Shown here: piece by piece, positions 54,972 through 63,853 of the stretch | Layout: each line of letters opens with the position of its first letter | How positions within the stretch are numbered: the stretch's first letter is position 1 | DNA from: Acinetobacter sp. A47 | Lineage (GTDB): Bacteria > Pseudomonadota > Gammaproteobacteria > Pseudomonadales > Moraxellaceae | Reading direction: 5' to 3' | DNA: 64,000 nt | Assembly: GCF_000805455.1 (NCBI RefSeq) | Contig: NZ_JSUS01000064.1 | Location: forward strand, 124,001-188,000 | Program-made: the position numbers and the translations under genes | Notes under the pieces: generated by a model | Seen by the model: only the letters and a program-made list of their open reading frames with translations | Database searches by the model: none | What the model was told of the DNA's origin: nothing

Positions 54972-56012
54972 TTAATTAAAATGAGCTTCTTGTTTATAAA
55001 CCGAAGGCGCTTGTCCGGTCCAGCGTTTAAAGGCACGTCGGAATTCACGTAACTCGCTAAAGCCCAGTTGCAGGCTAATCTCACTCATGGACAGGTTCTG
55101 CTGTATTAATTGCTTGGCCTTATACTCCAGTACATTTTGCCGGATTTGCTGAAAACTCAAACCTTCTGCTAATAATTGCCGTCTTAAATGGCGTTCGCTG
55201 AGGTGTAACTGTTCTGCGGCCTGCTGCATCTCAAAGCGTTCAGGTAAATGCCGTTCAATCAAATGCTCAACTAACTGTACATAGCCAACCTGATTCAGCC
55301 GTTCGATTTCCTGTAAGGCCTGTTCACAGATCTGGATCGCGGTGGCGTAGTTGGCCGGGCTATAATTTTTCAGGTCACGCTGTAACAGGCGACTGTTAAA
55401 GCGCATGAGGTTTTTAGCCCTGTTAAACCGGACAGGGCAGCCAAAAATGTTTTCGTACTGTGCCGGATCAGTACTGGGCAAATAGCTGAGTTCCAGACTG
55501 ATCACATCGGCATGATCGCCCAGCATGGCATTCAAACAGGTAATGATGCTGCTAAATAATTCATCATGGAAAAAGGCTTTCAGGTCATTACACGCATGTG
55601 GGTCAGTGACTTCCAGTTCGCAAACATCTCCCGAAACCGAAAATCCGAGCATCAGTACACTGCCAGAAATCTGGTGATAGCGAAGTGCTATATCCAAAGC
55701 ATCGGCCACGGTTTTACATGATTGCATGGCAAAGCCCAGAATCCCCATCGAAATCAGGCCTTCACTGCTGCCCAGCTTGAGGCCAAGGTCAGGCTGTTGA
55801 TAGGTAGAGATGGCTTGCCGGACGACCTCGCAGAGCTGGCCAAAACCCACCATACTGCGGGTGTGCTGCAACTGCGCAATGTTCAGGCCGGCATGCTGGA
55901 ACCATGCCGCATAATCCCAATGCTGCTGTTCTGCATAGTGAATCAGGCTGGCCAGAATCGTTGGTGGAATCAATGGCTGCCGGATATGTTTATCGCTATT
56001 GTGTTTAGGCAT
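54972..56012 (-). CDS. AraC-family transcriptional regulator
   Basis: A 346-residue regulator with an N-terminal arabinose-binding-like domain of the type seen in OruR/ArgR-like AraC proteins, and a C-terminal DNA-binding domain (LHLSERHLRRQLLAEGLSFQQIR and SMSEISLQLGFSELREFRRAFKRWTGQAPSVYK). I choose the ATG at 56012 (MPKHNSDKH); an upstream in-frame ATG at 56066 would add 18 residues. It is divergent from the ceramidase-like gene and is its probable activator. Confidence 0.87.
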   Translation of the reverse strand: MPKHNSDKHIRQPLIPPTILASLIHYAEQQHWDYAAWFQHAGLNIAQLQHTRSMVGFGQLCEVVRQAISTYQQPDLGLKLGSSEGLISMGILGFAMQSCKTVADALDIALRYHQISGSVLMLGFSVSGDVCELEVTDPHACNDLKAFFHDELFSSIITCLNAMLGDHADVISLELSYLPSTDPAQYENIFGCPVRFNRAKNLMRFNSRLLQRDLKNYSPANYATAIQICEQALQEIERLNQVGYVQLVEHLIERHLPERFEMQQAAEQLHLSERHLRRQLLAEGLSFQQIRQNVLEYKAKQLIQQNLSMSEISLQLGFSELREFRRAFKRWTGQAPSVYKQEAHFN

Positions 56013-56131
56013 AAGTCCGTTTTGCCCCCCAGAGAAAAGTGCCTTTAACCCTGTCGGGTATCGCATAATTTTGATTAACTTTCAACATGCTTTAAGGCCA
56101 TTAAAAAAAGAATCGAAAAAAGGATGTTGTG

Positions 56132-57880
56132 ATGTATCAGGTGGGCTGGGATAAACAGCAAATCAAAATTACCCCGAAAGGCTATGCCATGTTTGGCTAT
56201 GGGCAATGGTCACACCGGGCTTATCGGCAAAGAACTGCTTTATATGCGCGTAGTGTCAGTATGGTCGATCAGCACAGCAACCGGTTGCTGATCTGCTGTC
56301 TGGATCTGGGCTGTATTACCCATGCCATACGCAGCCAAACTGTAGCGCAACTTACACAAATTCTAGATTCGCAATTTGATGAAAATCAACTGCTTCTCAT
56401 GGCCACCCACACTCATTCCGGGCCCGGCGGTTGTGCCCATGAAGCACTCTACAATATACCGACACCGGGTTTTGTACCTGAACATTTAACAGCCATTGTG
56501 GAGGCGATTGTACAAAGTATTCAAAATGCGATGGCGTCTGAACAAGACACTGAAATATTGATTGGTACCCAAGCTTTTCCAGCACAGACACCTGTGGCAT
56601 GGAATCGTTCAATCAAAGCCTATAATCGTAATCCAGAAGTTCAGCCACGGACAGAAGCTGCAACGCATCTGGCCTTGAATCGTGAAATGCAACTGATTGG
56701 TTTCTATCGGGAACAAAAGCTCCAGTCCTTTATTTCCTTATTCGGGGTACATGCAACCTGTCTGGGAAATTCTTTAAACGCCTATGGTGGCGATAATAAA
56801 GGTTATGCGGCTGCATTTTCCGAGCAGGCTTTAACTGAGCAAGGGGTTCAAAATCCAGTGACAATTTTTGCCCAAGCTACTGCAGGGGACGTATCGCCGC
56901 ATTTTCATGGCAAAGACCAGCTCAAGATTCGCAACAAGATCAAAGGCGAGCAGCAATACCAGTACGCACAGCAAAATGGCCGTTATCAAAGTGATCTGGC
57001 TTTGACGGCCTTACAACAGCAAATGTCTGCAAATCTGAAAAATGTTGAAGGTGAAATCGATGCTGTTTTGTCCTATGTCGATCTTGGCAATATCGAGATT
57101 CCGGCTGCATTGGCTTATGGACAGGCTGGTGCAAGAACCAGTCAGCCTTGTCATGGCACCGCATTTTTTGCAGGTACGCCCGTCGATGGAGCCGGTGCGC
57201 CAAAACCGCTGATTAAAGGTTTGCAATTTTTGGCTGGTCAGCTGCGTAAACACAAGCTGAAAAATCCTGCTGCGGCCGACTTTATGGCTTATCAGCAACT
57301 ATACGCTTCTCAAGGGCCGAAACAGATCGTACTGGAAGCGGGGGCCAAAAAGATTTTAGGCCAGCCGATTGGTTTTGCGCCGGGTATGCTTGACCCATTA
57401 ATTGCCGAGATGAAGCGTCAGGTAAACGCAGGCGCAATTGAGCAGAGCCCTTTAGTCCCGAGCGTGGTTCCCTTGCAGATTATACGACTGGGCACGTTAG
57501 CGCTGGTCTGTTGTCCTGGAGAATTTACCACCATCGCAGGGCAGCGTGTTGTAGATATAGTTCAACAGACACTTGCTGCACAGGCTGCAACTGAAAATGT
57601 CTGGTTCGCATCCTACTGCAATGATTATATGGGTTATGTCACCACCTATGAAGAATATCAGGAGCAGGCGTATGAGGGAGGACATACCTTATTTGGTCAA
57701 TGGACACTGGCTGCCTGTCAGAGCAAATTCAAAGAGTTAGCAGAACAATTATTACTGGAAAAAAACAAACGTCATTACGATGCAATGACGCGACCACAAG
57801 CGATTTCCGCACAGGAACTCACAAAACGTACTAATCATGGCAATGTAAAAACGGCCGTTAGCCAGGGAGAGGCAGTATGA
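56132..57880 (+). CDS. Neutral/alkaline ceramidase-like amidohydrolase
   Basis: A 582-residue protein of the neutral ceramidase N-terminal domain family. The zinc-site motif MATHTHSGPGG is near residue 89, and LFGVHATCLGN supplies a further His. Known ceramidases split ceramide into sphingosine and fatty acid, but they are secreted; no signal peptide is visible here and the chain is shorter than the 670-residue Pseudomonas enzyme, lacking the usual C-terminal part. A cytoplasmic amidase on another lipid or N-acyl compound is therefore possible. It overlaps the next gene by 4 bases. Confidence 0.72.
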   Translation: MYQVGWDKQQIKITPKGYAMFGYGQWSHRAYRQRTALYARSVSMVDQHSNRLLICCLDLGCITHAIRSQTVAQLTQILDSQFDENQLLLMATHTHSGPGGCAHEALYNIPTPGFVPEHLTAIVEAIVQSIQNAMASEQDTEILIGTQAFPAQTPVAWNRSIKAYNRNPEVQPRTEAATHLALNREMQLIGFYREQKLQSFISLFGVHATCLGNSLNAYGGDNKGYAAAFSEQALTEQGVQNPVTIFAQATAGDVSPHFHGKDQLKIRNKIKGEQQYQYAQQNGRYQSDLALTALQQQMSANLKNVEGEIDAVLSYVDLGNIEIPAALAYGQAGARTSQPCHGTAFFAGTPVDGAGAPKPLIKGLQFLAGQLRKHKLKNPAAADFMAYQQLYASQGPKQIVLEAGAKKILGQPIGFAPGMLDPLIAEMKRQVNAGAIEQSPLVPSVVPLQIIRLGTLALVCCPGEFTTIAGQRVVDIVQQTLAAQAATENVWFASYCNDYMGYVTTYEEYQEQAYEGGHTLFGQWTLAACQSKFKELAEQLLLEKNKRHYDAMTRPQAISAQELTKRTNHGNVKTAVSQGEAV

Positions 57881-59163
57881 GTGATCTAAAACAAGGCATC
57901 TGGTCAAACTGGTCCGGTTTTCAACAATCCAAACCGCAACAGATTTTACATCCTGCCAATATTCAAGAACTACAGAGCATCGTTGCTCAGCAACAAAAAA
58001 TACGCGTGATCGGTGCAGGGCATTCTTTTACGCCGTTGGTGTGTAGTGATGCCACCTTGTTGTCTTTAGATCATATTGCCGGCATTGCCTCGACCGATGC
58101 CGGACTTTGCCAGAGCAGTATTTATGCCGGTACCCGCCTGTTTGACCTTGACCGGCTTTTACAGCAGCAGTCCATCAATCAGGCCTTGATCAATCAGGGC
58201 GATATTGACCAGCAAAGTCTGGCAGGGGCGGTCTCTACCGGTACACATGGCACAGGTGCAGACTTACACTGTATTTCCGGCTATGTCGAAGCTTTTGAGC
58301 TGTTGACGGCTTCGGGTGAAATACTCAAATGTAGCCGTAGCGAAAATCTCGAGATTTTTGCCGCAGGACGGGTGTCTTTAGGAAGTCTGGGCATCCTGAC
58401 CCGGATCACCATGCAGAATCGTCCCCGTTATAAACTGAAAGAACATATCCGGCTCTGTCCGGTAGAAGAGATGCAGCAGAATATTCAGCAATGGAAACAT
58501 CAGCATCGGCATATTGAGTGCTTTGTATTTTCCCATGAAAAACAGTTAATGCTCAAAACTCTAGAGGAAACCGAGGACGAAATTTTGCCACGCAAGCAAA
58601 ATTTCCCGTCTGACGATACGCTGTTAACCCTGTGTTCCGAGTTGACCAGAAGCTTTCCTGCACTGAATCCTTATTTACAGAAGCTGTTGGGCATTTTTGT
58701 TAAACCAACCACCTATGTGGACTGGTCGAGTAACATATTTCCAACGCCGCGTAATACCAAGTTCAATGAAATGGAGTATCAGATTCCTGTCGATCAGGGG
58801 TTAGCCTGTCTGGATGAGGTCTTGCATGCATTAAGAAAGTATAAGGTTGCGACCTTTTTTCCACTCGAATTTCGTTTTGTGAAAGGTGATGAGATTTGGC
58901 TCAGTCCGTTTTATCAGCAAGATTCCATTTCAATTTCAGTGCATCAATACCACAAACAAGACCCGAAGTTGATTTTTGAGGTGGTGGAACCGATCTTGCA
59001 GAAATATCGGGGACGTCCGCATTGGGGGAAAATGCATACCCTGACAGCGGCTCAATTACGGACTTTATATCCAAACTGGGATGATTTTATGGTTTTGCGT
59101 CAGCAGCTTGACCCGAAAGCCAAGTTTTTAAATCCCTATCTGGAAAAGCTGTTTTTAGGTTAG
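57877..59163 (+). CDS. FAD-dependent sugar-lactone oxidase-like protein (ALO family)
   Basis: A 428-residue flavoprotein of the VAO/PCMH fold with a C-terminal D-arabinono-1,4-lactone oxidase domain. The FAD-binding segments VIGAGHSFTPLVCS near residue 46 (with the possible covalent His) and GAVSTGTHGTGADL near residue 114 are clear. The C-terminal HWGKMHTLTAAQLRTLYPNWDDF is typical of the ALO domain. The true substrate here is unknown. It is coupled to the ceramidase-like gene by a 4-base overlap. Confidence 0.82.
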   Translation: MSDLKQGIWSNWSGFQQSKPQQILHPANIQELQSIVAQQQKIRVIGAGHSFTPLVCSDATLLSLDHIAGIASTDAGLCQSSIYAGTRLFDLDRLLQQQSINQALINQGDIDQQSLAGAVSTGTHGTGADLHCISGYVEAFELLTASGEILKCSRSENLEIFAAGRVSLGSLGILTRITMQNRPRYKLKEHIRLCPVEEMQQNIQQWKHQHRHIECFVFSHEKQLMLKTLEETEDEILPRKQNFPSDDTLLTLCSELTRSFPALNPYLQKLLGIFVKPTTYVDWSSNIFPTPRNTKFNEMEYQIPVDQGLACLDEVLHALRKYKVATFFPLEFRFVKGDEIWLSPFYQQDSISISVHQYHKQDPKLIFEVVEPILQKYRGRPHWGKMHTLTAAQLRTLYPNWDDFMVLRQQLDPKAKFLNPYLEKLFLG

Positions 59164-59523
59164 TTTTAACTTGGTCTGATTTAAATGTTTATTGAATTTA
59201 TTGAAAAATAATTAACTTAATGGAGTCTTGCCGAGTTTTTGTCCATTTTAGGATAAGCCACTTCGTCTTGCGCTTCACTAAAGCTTTAGTCGCTTTGGCT
59301 TGCTCAGGCTCGCCTTACTTTGGTTTCGCCCTGAGAAGTGTTTGAAGCTTTGTAAGAGCAAAGGCATTGTCATCTACATGAGGAGCGACTAGCTCTGCAA
59401 GGTAGTTCAGCTTTATTTCGCTTTGCCAAAGCTTTAGCTGCTTTGGCTTGCTCAGGTTGTATATAACGTTTCCTCATATCGGATGGTTTTTTAGGATCAC
59501 GATTAAATAAAAAAGGTATAGCC
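59164..59523. repeat. Intergenic region with imperfect direct repeats
   Basis: A 360-base gap without a gene. Two copies of a 42-base sequence (59271-59312 and 59419-59460) share roughly 33 positions, including AAAGCTTTAG and GCTTTGGCTTGCTCAGG. Between them lie TTACTTTGGTTTCGCC and CATTGTCATCTACA, related to the element near 54770-54820. This looks like remnants of a dispersed Acinetobacter intergenic repeat. No terminator after the oxidase gene was recognised. Confidence 0.6.
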
Positions 59524-60687
59524 ATGTTGGATCATTATTTTAAGCAACTCAATCTGGACCTGAAAAAACAGGGGATTGCGACCCCGCAACTGATCGTCGA
59601 TGAAGCCGCGTTAAAACAAAATATCCAGCATGTTCAGATTCGGCTTGCTCACGCCAAACATCTAAAAGCACGTTTGGTGGTAAAGTCATTAGCCAGTCTG
59701 GATTTACTCAAGTTGTTATCTGAACAGATCAACACCCAGCGCTTTATGGTGTTCCATCAACCACATATTATTTCGATATTAGAAAATTTTGCCGAAGCCG
59801 ATATTTTACTGGGCAAACCGATGCCGGCTCAGGCTGTACGCCATTTTTTTGAACAACATGCAGCATGGTCAAATGCCAATATTCAGTGGCTGGTAGATAC
59901 CCAGCAACGTGTGCAGCAATATCTTGAGATTGCCCAGACCCATTCGTGTTGTCTAAAGCTGAATATCGAGATTGATGTCGGTTTACATCGTGGCGGGGTA
60001 CAGTCGACACAACAGCTGATCGAAATATTAAAGCTGATTGAGCAAAATCCACAGTATTTAAAACTCGCCGGTTTGATGGGTTATGATGCGCATGTCACCA
60101 AAATCCCTGCCATTATTAAAAAACCTGAACTGGCTTATCACAGCTCCCAGCAGACTTATGCGCATTATCAGCAGCTGATTCAAAAACAGTTCCCAACCTT
60201 GTGGAGTGAGGCGCTGTGTTTTAATGGCGGTGGTAGTCCAACCTTTAGTTTTCATACCACAGCAAGTGTCTGCAATGACCTGTCTTTTGGTTCAATGTTG
60301 TTAAAACCTAGTGATTTTGACAGTGATTTTTTACAGGCATTACAACCTGCATTATGGATCGCTGCACCTGTGCTCAAAGTCTTGCCATTTACCCAACTGC
60401 CTTCGATGTCGTTACTAGATAAATTACCGCATAAATGCAAGGCACTTTTTATTTATGGCGGCTACTGGCTGGCCGATTATGTTTATCCTGATCAGTGTCA
60501 TACCCATGTCTTGTATGGGCGCAGCAGTAATCAGGAGCTGGTCAATGTACCGAAGAATTGTGATATTCAGGTCGATGATTTTGTGTTTTTAAGACCCACA
60601 CAGAGTGAGGCGATTATTTCTCAATTTTCAGAGTTAAAACTGTATCGAACACATGCTTTTGAGACATGGCAGACTTTTAGTGAGTGA
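59524..60687 (+). CDS. Fold-type III PLP enzyme, D-threonine aldolase/DSD1-like
   Basis: A 387-residue protein with an alanine-racemase-like N-terminal barrel and a DSD1/D-threonine-aldolase-type C-terminal domain. The PLP lysine is probably Lys54 in RLVVKSLASLD; IEIDVGLHRGGV near residue 144 and FNGGGSPTFSFH near 232 are family features. The metal-binding His-x-Cys or His-x-Asp near the C terminus of D-serine dehydratases and D-threonine aldolases is replaced by RPTQSE, so the chemistry may differ. It probably belongs with the two genes upstream, though a 360-base gap separates them. Confidence 0.78.
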   Translation: MLDHYFKQLNLDLKKQGIATPQLIVDEAALKQNIQHVQIRLAHAKHLKARLVVKSLASLDLLKLLSEQINTQRFMVFHQPHIISILENFAEADILLGKPMPAQAVRHFFEQHAAWSNANIQWLVDTQQRVQQYLEIAQTHSCCLKLNIEIDVGLHRGGVQSTQQLIEILKLIEQNPQYLKLAGLMGYDAHVTKIPAIIKKPELAYHSSQQTYAHYQQLIQKQFPTLWSEALCFNGGGSPTFSFHTTASVCNDLSFGSMLLKPSDFDSDFLQALQPALWIAAPVLKVLPFTQLPSMSLLDKLPHKCKALFIYGGYWLADYVYPDQCHTHVLYGRSSNQELVNVPKNCDIQVDDFVFLRPTQSEAIISQFSELKLYRTHAFETWQTFSE

Positions 60688-60749
60688 CGATGGAGCCCAA
60701 GCTTTGCTCATCAATATTCGAGCTAAAAACTTGCCATGTACCCGCAGCT

Positions 60750-61118
60750 TTAAAATAAATCGGCCAAATGACAGCTTTTTGCTTCAGTCAGGTTTTCAAT
60801 GGAATCGACCAATAGAATATTGATATCTTTTTCACTTTTATAGGCTGCGATCACTTCTGCATAAATCGGCTGTTTTAGTTTGGTGGCGTTGGAGAGAAAA
60901 CCTGATACCACCTTTTCCTTAGACCAGTCGGCATCTTTTAACACATATTCATTTTGCGCAATATCACATCGCGTTAACATGGCTTTATTATCCTGAATAG
61001 TTAAGGTGCCTATAAAAATATCCATGCTCTCTTTGGGATCAGGCGAATTGGCAAAAGTTGTGAAAGGAAAAAATAAGCCAGATATACATATTGCAAAGAC
61101 AAAAGTGTTTTTTTTCAT
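60750..61118 (-). CDS. Hypothetical secreted protein
   Basis: A 122-residue protein with a clear signal peptide (MKKNTFVFAICISGLFFPF, cleavage after TFA near residue 23). The mature part is about 99 residues with two cysteines (near residues 51 and 116) that may form a disulfide. No family is recognised. It stands alone between the PLP enzyme gene (convergent) and the FadL-type gene (same strand, 145 bases). Confidence 0.65.
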   Translation of the reverse strand: MKKNTFVFAICISGLFFPFTTFANSPDPKESMDIFIGTLTIQDNKAMLTRCDIAQNEYVLKDADWSKEKVVSGFLSNATKLKQPIYAEVIAAYKSEKDINILLVDSIENLTEAKSCHLADLF

Positions 61119-61263
61119 TGGATTTTCCTGAAGATGACATTCATTATTAAAATAATGCTTTGAGATTTTAATCTCATAGGTGGATTGAATACCAGAAAAT
61201 AGCCAAGTAGGCGCAAGAATTAAACAGGATCAGGCGGCTGCTTGGCTGGATAAGACTGAATGA

Positions 61264-62505
61264 CTAAAAGCGATAACCCATCTTCAAAGCATAGCCAATG
61301 GCGCTGTTATCTTTAAAATCGGCTTGTTCAGCAACCGGTTTGATCCCCGGTACAGGAATGTAATAGGTACCGTCTTCGGCCACCACATCGCCTAACCAGA
61401 AGTATTTAACGCCTGCGGCAATAAAGTAGTTAGGGGCAGGGTTAAACTGGGCACCTAAGCCGACACCCCAAGAACCTTTGGTGGGATTCAAGGTGGAAGC
61501 CGGGTCGCCGGTACCCGAGTCCCAACTGACTTCTGTGGAGGCACTCCATTTTTCAGTAAATTGATGGCCAAGTCCGAAATTGACCGTCCATTGATCTTTT
61601 TGGTAGCTATCCAGATCAAAACCTCCGCTATAGCTGCCTTCGCTGATCAGGTCTGTCAAATATTCGGTGACTGCGCCAAACTGGGTCGGGCGAATATGAA
61701 AATCTTTCCAGTTGACCCAGCGCAGGTTGGCATATATGAGCGTGTCTTTATACACGCCGGTCTGAAAATCAATATTTACAGATTGTGGTGTTGAAATTTT
61801 GGTTTTACTGGCTGTCGTCACTTCCAAAGGTTCACCAAACATGGTCTCAGTCACCTGCATATCGTGGTCGATCTTGGAGCGATAGGTCACTGCGGCTTTT
61901 AAGGCAATATCCGGGATTTGATAACTCAACCCTGCCAGCCAGCCGACCGCATGATCCTGTTTAAATCGGGCATCATAGCCATTAAAAGCTTCACTGTATG
62001 AGTTACCACGCAGCGCGACATTACCTTTGACCGATTGATAGACAGCACCGCCATAGAGTTGAAAATCAGTAACCGGACTGAACCCGAAAATCATACTGAT
62101 ACTTTCGCTGTCGACATTGACCGATGTCCCTTGCTGGGTGAATTCATTGTCCGAGAAAGTATTATTGGATTGCATCGGATAGGTAATGTCGGCTCCAAAA
62201 GGCTGGTCATAGAGCAAACCAAAACTGATCCGGTCGGTCAGCTGCAGCTTGAGTGCAGCAGCATAATATTGAAAGCTGTTGCCCATATTGCCTGAGTTCA
62301 GGTTGGATGGATCATTGACCAGTTCCGGCCGATTACGGATTTTCCCTGAAATATCAGGATCGACCGCAGTGGCACTGACCTCGACATAATTGCCATTTTC
62401 CAGAAACGCCAACATGGACTGGCCGGACTGATCCAGTGCAGCAGCATGGTTGAGGGGACTGGCCAATAGGGCATAGATGCCGGCTAAAATTGAATTGCGT
62501 TTCAT
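61264..62505 (-). CDS. FadL/OmpP1-family outer membrane transporter
   Basis: A 413-residue outer membrane beta-barrel for uptake of long-chain fatty acids or other hydrophobic compounds. The signal peptide ends near residue 23 (HAAA), and the barrel strands end in a C-terminal Phe (YALKMGYRF) as needed for BAM insertion. SFGLLYDQPFGADITYP, LAGLSYQIPDIALKAAVTYRS and ANLRWVNWKDF are FadL landmarks. The ATG at 62505 is preferred: AAGGAT lies 8 bases upstream, whereas the earlier ATG is too close to it. Confidence 0.87.
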   Translation of the reverse strand: MKRNSILAGIYALLASPLNHAAALDQSGQSMLAFLENGNYVEVSATAVDPDISGKIRNRPELVNDPSNLNSGNMGNSFQYYAAALKLQLTDRISFGLLYDQPFGADITYPMQSNNTFSDNEFTQQGTSVNVDSESISMIFGFSPVTDFQLYGGAVYQSVKGNVALRGNSYSEAFNGYDARFKQDHAVGWLAGLSYQIPDIALKAAVTYRSKIDHDMQVTETMFGEPLEVTTASKTKISTPQSVNIDFQTGVYKDTLIYANLRWVNWKDFHIRPTQFGAVTEYLTDLISEGSYSGGFDLDSYQKDQWTVNFGLGHQFTEKWSASTEVSWDSGTGDPASTLNPTKGSWGVGLGAQFNPAPNYFIAAGVKYFWLGDVVAEDGTYYIPVPGIKPVAEQADFKDNSAIGYALKMGYRF

Positions 62506-62719
62506 ACTGATCATCCTTGTAAAACCGTATCTTATTTTTAGAACTGATATTTTTATTAACGGTCATCTTTTCTATTTAGAGCAATTTGATTTCACTCGAT
62601 ATTTTAAATAGAAAACTCATGTCCATACAGATAGTGAAGCATCTTTTCAGGGCATGGAACAGGGTTGCAAATATGCAGAATGGGGGGCTAAGCGGTCAAA
62701 AAGGCCTTATTCAGACCAG

Positions 62720-62751
62720 AAAAAACCTTGTGAGCGGGCACAAGGTTTTTT
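62720..62751. terminator. Terminator after the universal stress protein gene
   Basis: A perfect 13-bp stem (AAAAAACCTTGTG and complement) with a 6-base loop lies 15 bases past the leftward usp stop. A and T runs at the two ends allow function on both strands. The rest of 62506-62719 has no gene and should hold the FadL-gene promoter. Confidence 0.85.
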
Positions 62752-62766
62752 AGCACAATTGAGCAG

Positions 62767-63207
62767 TTATTGTTTGACGATGAGTACCGGAATATGCGAT
62801 TCGGTCAGCACGGCACGGGCCACACTTCCCAGCAATAAACGTTTGACGCCGGTACGGCCATGCGAGCCCATGACGATCAGATCAGCGCCAATTTCATCGG
62901 CAACGAAAATAATGCCTTCACTGGCTGAACCATGATGAATCTTGGTATTGACTTCGATGCCATCACGAACAAAAGACTGGGAAATATCCTGTAACTGGGT
63001 TTTGGCATGCGCTTCAGCCTGCATAAAATAATCGGTTACCGCAGGAGCAAATTGATAAAAATCCACACCAACAAAGGGGTCAACCACCACTACACTCAGA
63101 ATGGTCACTTTAGCCCCTGATAATTTTGCCAAGGACAAGGCATGTTCAACTGCAGCATAGGAAATCGGAGAATCGTCAACAGGTACCAATATATTTTGAT
63201 AAGACAT
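62767..63207 (-). CDS. Universal stress protein (UspA family)
   Basis: A 146-residue single-domain Usp protein. The start YQNILVPVDDSPISYAAVEHAL and the nucleotide-binding motif GSHGRTGVKRLLLGSVARAVL with the GxxG(9x)GS spacing indicate an ATP-binding member. It is monocistronic. Confidence 0.92.
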   Translation of the reverse strand: MSYQNILVPVDDSPISYAAVEHALSLAKLSGAKVTILSVVVVDPFVGVDFYQFAPAVTDYFMQAEAHAKTQLQDISQSFVRDGIEVNTKIHHGSASEGIIFVADEIGADLIVMGSHGRTGVKRLLLGSVARAVLTESHIPVLIVKQ

Positions 63208-63454
63208 CTTATATTACTCCTTTATGGTTATAAAAATGATCGGATATAAGATGTTGATAACATATTGAGTCTACGCGAGCAAACCGGCGTAGCTGCACAG
63301 GTTCGGATAAAATAGAAAATAATCTGTAAAAACAATAGATTTCCATGCAAAATAGAGCGGTAGGAGAATCACTGTATTTTTGTAATTCCAGTCACTGTCC
63401 CGTTGGGAGCATACCGGAACATTCAGGCACCATTGCACATCATAAGGAAGGTCT

Positions 63455-63745
63455 GTGTTACTGAGTCTAGAGGCATTTAAACAGCAAAAGTTTGACCAGC
63501 TGGCCGCCAGAATCATGGCCAATCCTGAAGCTTATCTGGACTTTGACTCGGTTGCAGATTTTTATCAGGCGACATGGCTAGATGAGTTTCCACAAGGTAC
63601 AACCTGGTCTGCGACTGGTCTGGATGACGGGGCTGAACAGTTTTATGCCATGATTGAATATAAAGATCATTATCTCTATATCAGCTGTCTGCACAGCGTG
63701 ACAGTTAAATTAGGCAGGCGTCATCATTACAACAAAAATAACTAA
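63455..63745 (+). CDS. Small hypothetical protein
   Basis: A 96-residue soluble protein. The start is a GTG at 63455, supported by AAGGAAGG just upstream. The N-terminal helix (LSLEAFKQQKFDQLAARIM) is followed by an aromatic- and acid-rich part (DFYQATWLDEF) and a basic C terminus. No family is recognised. The 247-base gap before it (63208-63454) shows no gene. Confidence 0.7.
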   Translation: MLLSLEAFKQQKFDQLAARIMANPEAYLDFDSVADFYQATWLDEFPQGTTWSATGLDDGAEQFYAMIEYKDHYLYISCLHSVTVKLGRRHHYNKNN

Positions 63746-63853
63746 TCCGAACAGTCATCTATTTTTCAATGACTGCACCTTGGAGAGCTCAGGCCGGATG
63801 CTATACTTTTGCGCAATGATGAAATCCTAATAAAACAAAATGGACATTTAAAA

